Notes: generated by a model not told the origin, from the sequence alone. Counted from the first letter of the stretch, positions 17,644-27,918 are shown. The stretch is 64,000 nt of DNA from Pseudolabrys sp. (GCA_029980465.1 JARYIJ010000001.1:3173501-3237500); one strand, 5' to 3'. Numbers and translations are program-made.

Positions 17644-19614
17644 ATGAGTCCTCACCTCCATGCCTCCGGCCCGGCGCCCGCCGTTTCCGTCGAATCCGGG
17701 GCGCTGTTTCGCACGCTGATTGGCCTCTGGCCCTATATCTGGCCGTCGAACCGGCGCGACCTGAAGCTGCGCGTGTTCGGCGCCTTCGTCCTGCTGCTAC
17801 TGGCGAAGCTCGCGACCATCGCGACGCCGTTCACGTACAAATGGGCGACCGACGCGCTCGCCGGTCACGGCACGGCGCCGGTTGCAGCCGATGAATGGAT
17901 GCTGTGGGCGCTGACCGCGCCGGTGGCGCTGACCGTCGCCTACGGCGGCATGCGCATCCTGATGGCGGCGCTGACGCAGATGCGCGACGGCGTCTTCGCC
18001 AAGGTCGCGATGAACGCGGTGCGGCGGCTGGCCTACCGCACTTTCATTCACATGCACGAGTTGTCACTGCGCTTCCATCTCGAGCGCAAGACCGGCGGTC
18101 TCACGCGCGTGCTCGAGCGCGGCCGCAATGCCATCGAGACCATCGTGCGCATGGTGATCCTGCAGCTCATCCCGACCATCGTCGAGCTGACGATGGTCGC
18201 GGCGGTGCTGCTCTGGCATTTCGACTGGCGCTACGCGCTGGTGATCCTCGTCACGGTCGCGCTCTATATGGGCTGGACCTATCGCGCCACGGAGTGGCGC
18301 ATCGGCATCCGCCGCAAGATGAATGACAGCGACACCGACGCCAACGTCAAGGCGATCGACTCGTTGCTCAATTACGAAACCGTCAAATATTTCGGCGCCG
18401 AGCGGCGCGAGGCCGAACGCTACGACCGCGCCATGGCGCGCTACGAGGACGCGAGCGTGAAAGCCTACACCTCGCTGGCGATCCTCAACGCGGGGCAGGC
18501 GCTCATCTTCACGATCGGGCTTGCGAGCACGATGGTGCTGTGCGCGATCGGCATCCGTGACGGCACCAACACGGTCGGCGACTTCGTGCTGGTCAACGCG
18601 ATGATGATCCAGCTCTACCAGCCGCTCAACTTCATGGGCATGGTGTATCGCGAGATCAAGCAGGCGCTGATCGACATCGAGACGATGTTTTCGATTCTCG
18701 CGCGCGAGCCGGAGATCAGGGACGCGCCCGGCGCTCAGGCGCTCAGGGTCGATCACGGCGCCATCCGCTTCGAGGACGTGCGTTTCGCCTATGAGCCGGC
18801 GCGGCCGATCCTCAAGGGCATCAGCTTCGAGGTTCCGGCCGGGCGCACGGTCGCCGTGGTCGGTCCGTCGGGCGCCGGCAAGTCGACATTATCGCGGCTG
18901 CTCTACCGCTTCTACGACGTGTCCGGCGGACGCATCACCATCGACGGCCAGGACATCAACCGGGTGACGCAGAAGTCGCTGCGCGACGTCATCGGCATGG
19001 TTCCGCAGGACACCGTGCTGTTCAATGACACCATCCGCTACAACATCCGCTATGGCCGCTGGGACGCCAACGACGCCGAGGTGGAAGAGGCGGCCCGACT
19101 CGCCCAGATCGACGGCTTCATCCGCATGTCCCCGAAAGGCTACGAGACCGAGGTCGGCGAGCGCGGCCTCAAGCTCTCCGGCGGCGAGAAGCAGCGCGTC
19201 GCCATCGCGCGCACCATCCTCAAGGCGCCGCCGATCCTCATCCTCGACGAGGCGACCTCGGCGCTCGACAGCCACACCGAGAAGGAGATCCAGGACGCGC
19301 TCGAGCGCGTGTCGCGCAATCGCACGACACTCGTCATCGCGCACCGGCTCTCGACCATCGTCGGCGCGGACGAGATCATCGTCCTGGACAAGGGGCAGAT
19401 CGTCGAACGCGGCACTCATCAGGCGCTGCTCGCCCGCGACGGGCTCTACGCCAGCATGTGGAATCGCCAGCGTGAGGCCGAGGAAGCCCGCGAGCGGCTG
19501 GCGCTGGCGGCCGACAACGACGCGGCGCCGAATCGCTTGCCGCCGGCGCTGGCGGACGATATTCCGGCGTCGCCGGACGCGCTCGAAGTCGCGCGCGTCG
19601 ACGCGGCGGAGTAG
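17644..19614 (+). CDS. Atm1-type ABC exporter, fused membrane and ATPase domains
   Basis: A 656-aa half-transporter that dimerises in the inner membrane. Six membrane helices lie within about residues 25-330. The nucleotide-binding domain has Walker A GPSGAGKS at 407-414, signature LSGGEKQR at about 510 and Walker B ILILDEATSALD at about 531. Length and the N-terminal region match the alphaproteobacterial Atm1-like group, which exports glutathione conjugates or Fe-S-related and metal-thiol compounds. The gene is 6 bp upstream of psd, though a role in lipid synthesis is not implied. Confidence 0.9.
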   Translation: MSPHLHASGPAPAVSVESGALFRTLIGLWPYIWPSNRRDLKLRVFGAFVLLLLAKLATIATPFTYKWATDALAGHGTAPVAADEWMLWALTAPVALTVAYGGMRILMAALTQMRDGVFAKVAMNAVRRLAYRTFIHMHELSLRFHLERKTGGLTRVLERGRNAIETIVRMVILQLIPTIVELTMVAAVLLWHFDWRYALVILVTVALYMGWTYRATEWRIGIRRKMNDSDTDANVKAIDSLLNYETVKYFGAERREAERYDRAMARYEDASVKAYTSLAILNAGQALIFTIGLASTMVLCAIGIRDGTNTVGDFVLVNAMMIQLYQPLNFMGMVYREIKQALIDIETMFSILAREPEIRDAPGAQALRVDHGAIRFEDVRFAYEPARPILKGISFEVPAGRTVAVVGPSGAGKSTLSRLLYRFYDVSGGRITIDGQDINRVTQKSLRDVIGMVPQDTVLFNDTIRYNIRYGRWDANDAEVEEAARLAQIDGFIRMSPKGYETEVGERGLKLSGGEKQRVAIARTILKAPPILILDEATSALDSHTEKEIQDALERVSRNRTTLVIAHRLSTIVGADEIIVLDKGQIVERGTHQALLARDGLYASMWNRQREAEEARERLALAADNDAAPNRLPPALADDIPASPDALEVARVDAAE

Positions 19615-19620
19615 GCCCGA

Positions 19621-20319
19621 ATGTCGATCGTCAGCTCGATTCGCCAGCAGCTCGTGCCGATTACCCCCGAGGGTTATCCGTTCATCGGCGCCTTTGCCTT
19701 CGTCAGCCTGATCCTGTTCTGGCTGTGGACGCCGCTCGGCTGGATTGGCGCCGTGCTGACGCTGTGGTGCATCTATTTCTTCCGCGATCCGCCGCGGGTA
19801 ACTCCGGTGCGTGATGGCCTCATCGTGTCGCCGGCCGATGGCCGCATCAGCATGGTAACGCTGGCGCCGCCGCCGCACGAACTTGGCCTCGGCGGCACGC
19901 CGCTGCCGCGCGTTTCGATCTTCATGAGCGTGTTCAACTGCCATGTGAACCGCTGCCCAATGACCGGGCGCGTCGACAAGATCGTCTATCAGCCGGGCAA
20001 GTTCCTGAACGCCGATCTCGACAAGGCAAGCGCCGACAACGAACGCAACTCGCTGGTGATCTCGAACCAGACGTCGCGCATCGCCGTGGTGCAGATCGCC
20101 GGCCTCGTTGCGCGCCGCATTGTCTGCGCGGTGCGGGAAGGGCAGCCGGTCGGCGCCGGCGAGCGCTTCGGCATGATCCGCTTCGGCTCGCGGCTCGACG
20201 TCTATCTGCCGGAAGGCACGACGCCGCAGGTCGCGGTTGGGCAGGTCGCCATCGCCGGTGAAACCGTTCTGGCCGACCTGCGTGTCCAGGATCCCGGCCG
20301 GCAATACCGGGCCGGTTAA
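19621..20319 (+). CDS. psd: Phosphatidylserine decarboxylase proenzyme
   Basis: Decarboxylates phosphatidylserine to phosphatidylethanolamine in the inner membrane. The 232-aa proenzyme is the short type found in alphaproteobacteria. The self-cleavage site is Gly189-Ser190 in RFGSRLDV, with Ser190 becoming the pyruvoyl group of the alpha chain. Two hydrophobic segments lie at about residues 20-60. It is followed 27 bp later by pssA, the preceding enzyme of the pathway. Confidence 0.96.
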   Translation: MSIVSSIRQQLVPITPEGYPFIGAFAFVSLILFWLWTPLGWIGAVLTLWCIYFFRDPPRVTPVRDGLIVSPADGRISMVTLAPPPHELGLGGTPLPRVSIFMSVFNCHVNRCPMTGRVDKIVYQPGKFLNADLDKASADNERNSLVISNQTSRIAVVQIAGLVARRIVCAVREGQPVGAGERFGMIRFGSRLDVYLPEGTTPQVAVGQVAIAGETVLADLRVQDPGRQYRAG

Positions 20320-20346
20320 CCGTCCTCGGGAGGTTCCGCGCCCGAC

Positions 20347-21267
20347 GTGGCGGCGACCGTCACATTCAATTATATTGTCTTCATGGTCTTCGCGCCGCTC
20401 GACCCCCTTCGCACACCCGGCAAGCGCCGGCGGTTCCGGTCCATTCCGGTCCGCACGCTCGTCCCGAATCTGATCACGCTGCTGGCGCTGTGCGCGGGCC
20501 TGACCGGCATCCGCATGGCGTTCGAGGGCAAGCTCGAACTGGCGCTGGCGGCGATCGTCTTTGCCGCGCTGCTCGACGGCATCGATGGCCGCGTGGCGCG
20601 TCTGCTCAAGGGCACGTCGAAGTTCGGCGCGGAGCTCGACAGTCTCGCCGACTTCGTGAACTTCGGCGTCGCGCCGGCGCTCATTCTTTATTTCTGGGGC
20701 CTGCACGACATCAAATCGCTCGGCTGGATCGCGTCTTTGGTCTTCGCGATCTGCTCGGCGTTGCGCCTCGCGCGCTTTAACGTGATGATCGACGATCCGA
20801 CCCGCCCGGCGTGGGCGGGCAACTTCTTCACCGGCGTTCCCGCGCCGGCGGGCGCGATCACGGCGCTGCTGCCGATCTATCTCGATCTGCTCGGCCTGCC
20901 GGTCAATCTCGTCGTGGTGTGGCTCTCCTTCGTTTATTGCCTGTTTATCGCGTTCCTGATGGTGTCGCGGCTGCCGGTGTTTTCCGGCAAGCAGATGGGC
21001 AAGCGCGTGACGCCCGACATGGTGCTGCCGGTTTTCGTTTTCGTCGTGCTCTTCTTCGCGGTCCTGGTCAGCTATCCGTGGATCGTCCTCAGCGCCGGCA
21101 CGATCATTTATCTCGCCTGCCTGCCGCTCGGCTGGTGGGCTTATCGTGAGAACGTGCGGAAGGACATGGCTGCCGCCATGGCGTCATCCGAACCGGCGGC
21201 AGAGGGCATGCCGCTGCCGGGCGAGCCAACCGCGCCCGCCGACGAGCGTCCGCCCCGGCTCAACTGA
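20347..21267 (+). CDS. pssA: CDP-diacylglycerol--serine O-phosphatidyltransferase
   Basis: Makes phosphatidylserine from CDP-diacylglycerol and serine, feeding Psd. The 306-aa integral membrane protein has the CDP-alcohol phosphotransferase motif DG-x2-AR-x8-G-x3-D-x3-D (in DGIDGRVARLLKG followed by AELDSLAD). About eight hydrophobic segments follow. The GTG start at 20347 has GGGAGG 12 bp upstream. The ATG at 20383 lacks a ribosome binding site but would give a more standard N-terminus, so the start is uncertain. Confidence 0.94.
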   Translation: MAATVTFNYIVFMVFAPLDPLRTPGKRRRFRSIPVRTLVPNLITLLALCAGLTGIRMAFEGKLELALAAIVFAALLDGIDGRVARLLKGTSKFGAELDSLADFVNFGVAPALILYFWGLHDIKSLGWIASLVFAICSALRLARFNVMIDDPTRPAWAGNFFTGVPAPAGAITALLPIYLDLLGLPVNLVVVWLSFVYCLFIAFLMVSRLPVFSGKQMGKRVTPDMVLPVFVFVVLFFAVLVSYPWIVLSAGTIIYLACLPLGWWAYRENVRKDMAAAMASSEPAAEGMPLPGEPTAPADERPPRLN

Positions 21268-21934
21268 CCGGCTTGCCGTTCAAGAGCTGGGTGCCGAACG
21301 GATAACCCGCCATCAGATCGTAAGGATGCGCCCAGTTCGGCAGCGCCTGGATGCGATCGAGCCAGGCCGAGATCGCCGGGTGGTCCTTGCGGATGTCGAA
21401 TTTGAATTCATCCGCCGGATAGAAGAGATATGCGCACATCGAGATGTCGGCGATGGTCGGCTTGTCGCCGACCAGGAATGGCGATTTCTCGAGCCGCTTA
21501 TTGACGATGCCGAGATTGCCATCGGCCCTGCCCTTGAGGAACGCCAGAACGGCGGGATCGGCCGGCTGCCTGGCGAAATTGAGCAGGAAGCGATAGGGGC
21601 CGAGGAAGCCGTTGACCTTCTGGTTGTCGAAGATCATCCAGCGCAGCACCTCAAGCTCTTCATCTTCGCCCTGCGGCAGGAACTTGCCGCTGTGGCGCGC
21701 GAGATAGGTCAAAATGACGCCTGACTGCGTCAACGTCTTCTTGCCGTCGATGACGAGGACGGGCACTTCGCCCATCTCGTTGATGGTCTCGCGGAAGTCT
21801 GCGGTCCGCTGCACGCCCGCATTGAAGAAATCGAGCCACTGCGCCTTCCATGTCGCGCCGATCAGGTTGAGCATCAGCGCGGCACGATATGCGTTGCCGG
21901 ACTGGGCAAAGCAGTAGAGCAGATAGTCGGACAT
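21260..21934 (-). CDS. Glutathione S-transferase family protein
   Basis: A 224-aa cytosolic GST-like protein. It has an N-terminal thioredoxin-fold domain (YLLYCFAQSGNAYRAALML, then VPVLVIDGKKTLTQSG with the cis-Pro and glutathione-contact SG) and an all-helical C-terminal domain with the usual N-capping motif (PTIADISMCAYL). Substrate unknown. The ATG at 21934 gives the standard N-terminus; a codon 36 bp upstream is possible. Its 3' end overlaps the convergent pssA by 8 bp. Confidence 0.88.
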   Translation of the reverse strand: MSDYLLYCFAQSGNAYRAALMLNLIGATWKAQWLDFFNAGVQRTADFRETINEMGEVPVLVIDGKKTLTQSGVILTYLARHSGKFLPQGEDEELEVLRWMIFDNQKVNGFLGPYRFLLNFARQPADPAVLAFLKGRADGNLGIVNKRLEKSPFLVGDKPTIADISMCAYLFYPADEFKFDIRKDHPAISAWLDRIQALPNWAHPYDLMAGYPFGTQLLNGKPVS

Positions 21935-21975
21935 GGGTGGACCTGAGTTGGGCGCGCTTGACGTGTGCAATGCGC

Positions 21976-22389
21976 CTAGTTGGCCGGAAGGCCGCCGCGC
22001 GACAGCGTGATCTGCAGCCCGCTGGCAGCCTTGCCCTCGAAGCGGCCGCCGACAAAGTTGAGAAGCGCCAGCGGCTCGTCCTTGTGGTTGGTGATGAGCA
22101 GGCCGCCGGCCTCGATCGACCAGTGTCGGGCGGTGAAGAAGTTGCCGGGGCAGCCGCCTTCAGGCTGGATCGCACCGTTCTGCGCTTGCGCGTCTGTCGT
22201 CGTGAAATTCATGCCGCAAGGTGGGGCGTCGGCCGCCGCCAGAAGCCAGCGGCCGTTCATGTCGACTTTCGGTGTCGGCGGCTTGTCCGTGATGTCGTTC
22301 GATAACGAGCCGGCGCAGCCGGCCAGCGCCAGCAGGCCGGCACAGGCCAGCGCCGCCGCAAGGCGTCTGGAAAAGCGGCCCTGTCTCAT
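21976..22389 (-). CDS. Putative lipoprotein with AprI/Inh protease-inhibitor-like domain
   Basis: A 137-aa lipoprotein: signal segment, then lipobox LLALAGC with Cys25. The remaining ~110 residues resemble the AprI/Inh metalloprotease-inhibitor barrel. A Trp (GRWLL) comes early, one Cys pair is in PPCGM and GGCPGNFF, a second Trp is in RHWSIE, and it ends in LQITLSR. Known members protect the periplasm from secreted serralysin-type proteases, but no such protease is encoded nearby. Its ATG overlaps the mmsA stop by 4 bp (ATGA), so it is translationally coupled to mmsA. Confidence 0.72.
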   Translation of the reverse strand: MRQGRFSRRLAAALACAGLLALAGCAGSLSNDITDKPPTPKVDMNGRWLLAAADAPPCGMNFTTTDAQAQNGAIQPEGGCPGNFFTARHWSIEAGGLLITNHKDEPLALLNFVGGRFEGKAASGLQITLSRGGLPAN

Positions 22390-23882
22390 TTCATCGTCGG
22401 GATCGAGAACTCGGCGCCTTCCTTGATGCCGGAAGGCCAGCGCGACGTCACGGTCTTGGTCCTGGTGTAGAAACGGATCGAATCCGGGCCATGCTGGTTG
22501 AGGTCGCCGAACCCCGAGCGTTTCCAGCCGCCGAACGTGTAATAGGACAGCGGCACCGGAATCGCGAAATTGACGCCGACCATGCCGACGTTGACGCGAT
22601 TGGTGAAGTCGCGCGCGGTGTCGCCGTCGCGCGTGAAGATAGAGACGCCATTGCCGTAATCGTGATCGGACGGCAGCCGCACCGCCTCCTCGTAGTCCTT
22701 GGCGCGAACGACCGACAGCACCGGCCCAAAGATTTCTTCCTTGTAGATCGTCATGTCGGGCTTGACGTTGTCGAACAGGCACCCGCCGATGAAGTTGCCG
22801 TTCTCGTAGCCCTGAAGCTTGAAATCGCGGCCGTCGACCACGAGCTTGGCGCCTTCCTTGACGCCGGTGTCGATGTAGCCGCGCACCTTGTTGAGCAGGT
22901 CCCGGGTCACCATCGGGCCGTAGTCGGCTTGCGGATCAGTCGACGTGCCGATCTTGAGCCCCTCGACGCGCGGAATCAGCTTCTTGACCAGCGTATCCGC
23001 GGTCTTCTCGCCGACAGGCACCGCAACCGAGATCGCCATGCAGCGCTCGCCGGCCGAGCCGTAGCCAGCGCCGATCAGCGCGTCGACCGCCTGATCCATA
23101 TCGGCGTCGGGCATGACGATCATGTGGTTCTTGGCGCCGCCGAAGCACTGCACGCGTTTCCCGTGCGCGCAGCCAGTAGCGTAAATGTATTCGGCGATGG
23201 CCGACGAGCCGACAAAGCCGATCGCCCTGACGCGAGCGTCCTTGAGCAGCGTGTCGACGGCTTCCTTGTCGCCGTTGACGACGTTGAGGATACCCGGCGG
23301 CAACCCGGCTTCGAGGAACAGTTCGGCGATGCGCATCGGCACGGACGGATCGCGCTCGGATGGCTTGAGGATGAACGCATTGCCGCACGCGATCGCCGGA
23401 GCGCATTTCCACAGCGGGATCATCGCCGGGAAATTGAACGGCGTGATGCCGGCCACGACGCCGAGCGGCTGGCGCATCGAATAGAGATCGATGCCGGGGC
23501 CGGCGGCTTCGGTGTATTCGCCCTTCATCAAGTGCGGAATGCCGCAGGCGAATTCGGCGACTTCGAGGCCGCGCTGGATGTCGCCTCTGGCGTCGGAGAG
23601 GACCTTGCCGTGCTCGGACGAGAGCAGTTTGGCGAGCGGATCCATCTCCTTCTGGATCAGTTCGAGAAACTTGAACATGACCCGCGCCCGGCGCTGCGGA
23701 TTGGTGGCGGCCCAGGCCAGCTGCGCCGCCTCGGCATTGGCGATGGCGGCCTCGACCTCCGAACGGCTCGCCAGCGCGACCTTGGCCTGAACTTCGCCGG
23801 TATTGGGGTCAAACACGTCGGCCTGACGGCCGGAGGCCCCCTTGACGGTCTTGCCGCCGATAAAATGTCCGATCTCGCGCAT
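22386..23882 (-). CDS. mmsA: CoA-acylating methylmalonate-semialdehyde dehydrogenase
   Basis: Converts methylmalonate semialdehyde (valine and thymine breakdown) or malonate semialdehyde (inositol, beta-alanine) to propionyl- or acetyl-CoA with NAD+. The 498-aa aldehyde dehydrogenase lacks the general-base Glu motif of hydrolytic ALDHs. It carries the MMSDH signature around GAGYGSAGERCMAISVAVPVG, with the catalytic Cys in RCMA. No hibB/acd or iol genes are adjacent, so the physiological route is open. An AprI/Inh-like gene overlaps its stop. Confidence 0.94.
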   Translation of the reverse strand: MREIGHFIGGKTVKGASGRQADVFDPNTGEVQAKVALASRSEVEAAIANAEAAQLAWAATNPQRRARVMFKFLELIQKEMDPLAKLLSSEHGKVLSDARGDIQRGLEVAEFACGIPHLMKGEYTEAAGPGIDLYSMRQPLGVVAGITPFNFPAMIPLWKCAPAIACGNAFILKPSERDPSVPMRIAELFLEAGLPPGILNVVNGDKEAVDTLLKDARVRAIGFVGSSAIAEYIYATGCAHGKRVQCFGGAKNHMIVMPDADMDQAVDALIGAGYGSAGERCMAISVAVPVGEKTADTLVKKLIPRVEGLKIGTSTDPQADYGPMVTRDLLNKVRGYIDTGVKEGAKLVVDGRDFKLQGYENGNFIGGCLFDNVKPDMTIYKEEIFGPVLSVVRAKDYEEAVRLPSDHDYGNGVSIFTRDGDTARDFTNRVNVGMVGVNFAIPVPLSYYTFGGWKRSGFGDLNQHGPDSIRFYTRTKTVTSRWPSGIKEGAEFSIPTMK

Positions 23883-24082
23883 GGGGACGTTCTCCAGTTC
23901 TTTCAGGCCATTTCCCCGGCCTTTGTTGAATTTTTGCAGCTTTTGCCGGTCCGGTCACCTTATTCCGCGATGGCCGCAGTTCACCAACGGTTAGCCTTTA
24001 CTGCCTCTTAACAGCGTCCGTCTAGGGTTCCCGCGGGGATGTCGCATGGCGTCCGTAAGTTGCGTGGTGGTGGGGTTACGTC

Positions 24083-24871
24083 ATGGATATTGCAACCGGC
24101 CTGGGTTTGCTGGCTGGCGTCGGCGTTACGTGCATGGTCATCCTCATGGGCGGCGACCTGCACATGTTCGTCAGCGAGCACGCCGCCATCGTGATTTTCG
24201 GCGGTTCGTTCTCCGCCACGCTGATCCGCTTTCCCTTGTCCTCGATCTTCCACGGCGTCCCGCTCGGCATGAGATTCGCCTTCACGATGCGCCGCATGAC
24301 GCAGCGCGAGCTGGTGGATGAACTCGCCGGTCTTGCCGAGATCGCTCGCAAGTCAGGTCCGGTTGGCCTCGAGAAGGTCGAGATCGAAGATCCATTTCTT
24401 GCCAAAGGCATCCGGTTTGTCGCCGACGGCTATGACGGCACCTTCATTCGCGACAACCTCGAGCGCGACCGCGACAACTTCCTCACGCACCTTGACGAAG
24501 GACAGAAGATCTATCGTGCGATCGGCGATTGCGCGCCGGCATTCGGCATGATCGGCACGCTGATCGGCATGGTGCAGATGTTCGCCAACATGACCGACCC
24601 CTCGAAGCTCGGCCCCTTCATGGCCGGAGCGCTGCTCGCGACGTTTTACGGCGCTGCGGTCGCGAATCTGTTCTGCCTTCCGCTCGCCGACAAGCTGCAT
24701 CTCAAGCTGGTCGACGAGGAGATCAACCGCACGCTCATCATCGACGGCATCCTGATGATTCGCGACGCCAAGAGCCCCACCTTGGTGCGCGAAATGCTGC
24801 TGGCCTACTTGCCGGAAAAGCATCGTCATGACGACGAAGAAGAGGCGGCCGAGGCCGCCGCCGCGGCGTAA
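24083..24871 (+). CDS. MotA/PomA-like stator subunit
   Basis: A 262-aa inner-membrane protein of the MotA/TolQ/ExbB proton-channel superfamily. Four hydrophobic segments lie near residues 5-25, 32-52, 150-172 and 185-205. The long cytoplasmic loop holds LERDRDNFLTHLDEGQKIYRA, and the channel-lining helix includes APAFGMIGTLIGMVQM. Size and topology match the PomA/MotA branch rather than TolQ. It forms a pair with the OmpA-domain gene 12 bp downstream. No flagellar genes lie in the window, so flagellar rotation is likely but not proven. Confidence 0.85.
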   Translation: MDIATGLGLLAGVGVTCMVILMGGDLHMFVSEHAAIVIFGGSFSATLIRFPLSSIFHGVPLGMRFAFTMRRMTQRELVDELAGLAEIARKSGPVGLEKVEIEDPFLAKGIRFVADGYDGTFIRDNLERDRDNFLTHLDEGQKIYRAIGDCAPAFGMIGTLIGMVQMFANMTDPSKLGPFMAGALLATFYGAAVANLFCLPLADKLHLKLVDEEINRTLIIDGILMIRDAKSPTLVREMLLAYLPEKHRHDDEEEAAEAAAAA

Positions 24872-24883
24872 GGCCGTTTAGTC

Positions 24884-25708
24884 ATGGCGCGACGCAAAGA
24901 AGAGCACGCCGGCGGCCACGGCTGGTTCGTCACATTCGCCGATCTCATGGGGTTGCTGGTCAGCTTCTTTGTGATGCTGGTCGCATTCTCGACGCAGGAC
25001 GCGCAGAAGCTCAAGATCGTGGCCGGCTCGATGCGCGACGCGTTCGGCGTGCAGGACCAGGCGCGCTATTCCGGCATCATCGAGGTGATGGGGCTGCCGA
25101 CCCGGCCGCGGCTGAAGAATGCGGCCAACATCCACCCGGAAGATGCATCGGCGACTCCGACCCCCGACCAAGCCGACAAGCAGCACCATTTCGGTGTCAA
25201 GAGCGACGAGGACCGCAAATTCTCGTTGGCCGCCGCTTCGCTGCGCGCCGCGTTGCAGGACATGCCCGACATCAGCGAAGTCTCGAAGCACATCATGGTC
25301 GAGGAGAGCAAGCAGGGGCTCAATATCGAGATCGTCGATCAGGACGGGCGCTCAATGTTCGCCGACGGCGCCAAGGAGCCTTATGAGCGCACGCGTCAGA
25401 TCATCCAGAAGTTGGCGCCGGCCCTGAAAACGTTGCCGTACCGGATTTCGATCGTCGGCCACACGGCCTCGAGCAAGGTGCCGTCGCCGCCCGATTATGG
25501 GCCGTGGGAGTTGTCGGCGGACCGTGCCAACGCGGTGCGCCAGATTCTGGCCGCGGAAGGGGTGCCGTCCGGCCATTTCTACATGGTGGCCGGCAAGGCG
25601 GACACCGAGCCGCTGTTCCCGGATAATCCCTACATTGCGCCGAACCGGCGGGTGACCATCACCTTGATGCGGGAAGAGCCGCCGCTGCCTGTCGATTTCA
25701 AGCCGTAA
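24884..25708 (+). CDS. MotB-like stator subunit with OmpA peptidoglycan-binding domain
   Basis: A 274-aa protein with a single N-terminal membrane helix preceded by WFVTFADLMGLLVSFFVML; the Asp in FADLM corresponds to the proton-carrying Asp of MotB. The periplasmic linker is rich in charged residues (90-130). The C-terminal OmpA-like domain (about 150-265) shows IVGHTASS and LSADRANAVRQIL, which bind peptidoglycan. It is cotranscribed with the MotA-like gene. An N-terminal basic stretch (MARRKEE) would lie in the cytoplasm. Confidence 0.85.
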   Translation: MARRKEEHAGGHGWFVTFADLMGLLVSFFVMLVAFSTQDAQKLKIVAGSMRDAFGVQDQARYSGIIEVMGLPTRPRLKNAANIHPEDASATPTPDQADKQHHFGVKSDEDRKFSLAAASLRAALQDMPDISEVSKHIMVEESKQGLNIEIVDQDGRSMFADGAKEPYERTRQIIQKLAPALKTLPYRISIVGHTASSKVPSPPDYGPWELSADRANAVRQILAAEGVPSGHFYMVAGKADTEPLFPDNPYIAPNRRVTITLMREEPPLPVDFKP

Positions 25709-25813
25709 ACCACCTTAACTCTCTGTTTTTTCAAGGTAAGTTTTCAAACTCCGCGGTAGGCCCGGCGGGGGTGCGGTGCTATAAGGCCCGCTTTTCGGGG
25801 ACCGTCCGTCGGA

Positions 25814-27730
25814 ATGAGTGACGTCAGAGATTCAGCGGAAGGCGCTTCGGCGGCGGCGTCGAGCGAAGGGTCGCGGCCGCCCAGCTTTATCGCGTTGGCG
25901 CTCGGCAGCGTCGGCGTCGTGTACGGCGACATCGGCACCAGCCCGCTTTACGCGTTTCGCGAAGCGGTCATGACGGCAACCCAGCACCACGGCGTCAATC
26001 GCCAGGTCGTGCTCGGAGTGCTGTCACTGATCGTGTGGGCGCTCATTGTCACGGTCACCATCAAATACGTGCTGCTGCTGCTGCGCGCCGACAACAACGG
26101 CGAGGGCGGCACCCTGTCACTCACAGCGCTGGCCGGCCGCGCGCTCGGGCGGCGCACCGCCTTTGTGTTCTTGCTCGGCGTCATTGGCGCCTCGATGTTC
26201 CTGGGCGACAGCGTCATCACGCCGGCGATCTCGGTGCTGTCCGCGGTCGAGGGGCTCAAGCTGGCAACGCCGGCGTTCAGCGATTACGTCGCGCCACTGA
26301 CGGTGATCATCCTGATCGGGCTGTTCGCCGCGCAAAGCCGCGGCACCGCCAGGGTCGCGGCGATGTTCGGCCCCGTCATGGTGGTCTGGTTCGCCTCGAT
26401 CGCGATCGCCGGCGCCATGCATATCTTCGACGATCCGCACGTTCTGTACGCGATCAATCCGCTCTACGGTGTGATGTTTCTCTATCATCACGGCGAGATC
26501 GGTCTGGTCACGCTCGGCGCGGTGTTCTTGGCGGTTACAGGCGGCGAGGCGCTCTACGCCGACCTCGGCCACTTCGGGCGCAAGCCGATTCAAACAGCCT
26601 GGCTCGGTCTCGTCCTGCCGGCGCTGCTGATCAATTACTTCGGGCAGGGCGCCAATGTGCTGGCGGATGCGTCGGCCATCGAGAACCCGTTCTACCGTCT
26701 GGTGCCCGATACGATGATCCTGCCGATGGTCGCGCTGGCGACGGCGGCCACCGTGATTGCCAGCCAGGCCGTGATCACAGGCACGTATTCGTTGGTGCAT
26801 CAGGCGATCCAGCTCGGCCTGTTGCCGCGTCTTGCCATTCTGCACACGTCGGAATCGCACGTCGGCCAGATCTACATTCCCCGTGTCACCATATCGCTCC
26901 TGATCGGCGTGCTGCTGCTGGTCGGCCTGTTCCGGACGTCGAGCGCGCTGGCATCGGCTTACGGCATCGCGGTCGCGACCACGATGGTGGTCGACGGCTT
27001 GCTGGCGTTCGTCGTGATCTGGAAGATCTGGCAACTGAAACTGTGGCAGGCACTGCTGATCTGCGTACCGTTGAGTATCGTCGATCTGACGTTCTGGTCG
27101 GCCAACGCGTTCAAGCTGCTGGAAGGGGCGTGGGCACCGCTGCTGTTCGGCATCACGATGGTGCTGCTGATCCTGACCTGGCAGCGCGGTACCAAGCTCC
27201 TGTTCGACAAGACGCGGCGCACCGAGGTGCCGCTCGACATCTTGCTGCGCAGCCTCGAAAAGACGCCGCCGCATTTCGTGCCGGGCACAGCGGTGTTCCT
27301 AACCAGCGATCCCGATTTCGCGCCGACCGCTCTCTTGCATAATCTCAAGCACAACAAGGTGGTGCACGAGAACAACGTTATCCTGACGGTGGTCACCGCC
27401 GACACGCCGCGCGTTTCCGAGGATGAGCGCGTGCGCATCACCCCGGTGTCGCCGCATTTCCGGAAAGTCGCGTTGCGCTTCGGCTATATGGAGCAGCCCA
27501 ACGTCCCGAAGGCGCTGGCGGTGGCACGCAAGCTCGGCTGGCAGTTCGACATCATGTCGACGTCGTTCTTCCTGTCACGGCGCGCGCTCAAGCCGTCGCC
27601 GCAGTCCGGCATGCCGCGATGGCAGGACCGGCTGTTCATCTCGCTGGCGCGTACGGCAAACGACGCCACGGACTACTTCCAGATCCCGACCGGACGGGTG
27701 GTGGAGATCGGGACGCAGGTGACCATTTAG
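25814..27730 (+). CDS. kup: KUP/HAK/KT family potassium transporter (copy 1)
   Basis: Takes up K+ driven by the proton gradient. The 638-aa protein has the N-terminal family hallmark [17 protein letters not shown] at about residues 35-50, about twelve membrane helices to residue 430 and a soluble C-terminal domain. The C-terminus matches that of the next gene almost exactly over the last ~50 residues ([22 protein letters not shown], then [12 protein letters not shown]). The two genes are tandem paralogues separated by 188 bp. Confidence 0.95.
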   Translation: MSDVRDSAEGASAAASSEGSRPPSFIALALGSVGVVYGDIGTSPLYAFREAVMTATQHHGVNRQVVLGVLSLIVWALIVTVTIKYVLLLLRADNNGEGGTLSLTALAGRALGRRTAFVFLLGVIGASMFLGDSVITPAISVLSAVEGLKLATPAFSDYVAPLTVIILIGLFAAQSRGTARVAAMFGPVMVVWFASIAIAGAMHIFDDPHVLYAINPLYGVMFLYHHGEIGLVTLGAVFLAVTGGEALYADLGHFGRKPIQTAWLGLVLPALLINYFGQGANVLADASAIENPFYRLVPDTMILPMVALATAATVIASQAVITGTYSLVHQAIQLGLLPRLAILHTSESHVGQIYIPRVTISLLIGVLLLVGLFRTSSALASAYGIAVATTMVVDGLLAFVVIWKIWQLKLWQALLICVPLSIVDLTFWSANAFKLLEGAWAPLLFGITMVLLILTWQRGTKLLFDKTRRTEVPLDILLRSLEKTPPHFVPGTAVFLTSDPDFAPTALLHNLKHNKVVHENNVILTVVTADTPRVSEDERVRITPVSPHFRKVALRFGYMEQPNVPKALAVARKLGWQFDIMSTSFFLSRRALKPSPQSGMPRWQDRLFISLARTANDATDYFQIPTGRVVEIGTQVTI

Positions 27731-27918
27731 CGGGACTCGGCGTCAAAATCTTGCTATCTATTTGATCTATCTTGACTTTCGCCTGGAGCGAGCATTGCGG
27801 ATTCGCATAGCTTGCAGACTACCCCCGCAAGATTGGCATTTCAGGACCGCCGGCTGCGGGCGTATATGACCGCCCGCCCAAGTGTATTGCACTGCAATAT
27901 CAGAAGGCGTTTCCCATC

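Noticed and set aside
18889..20706. A 605-codon reverse-strand frame over the ABC exporter and psd
   Set aside because: Crosses two clear genes on the + strand and lacks any domain.
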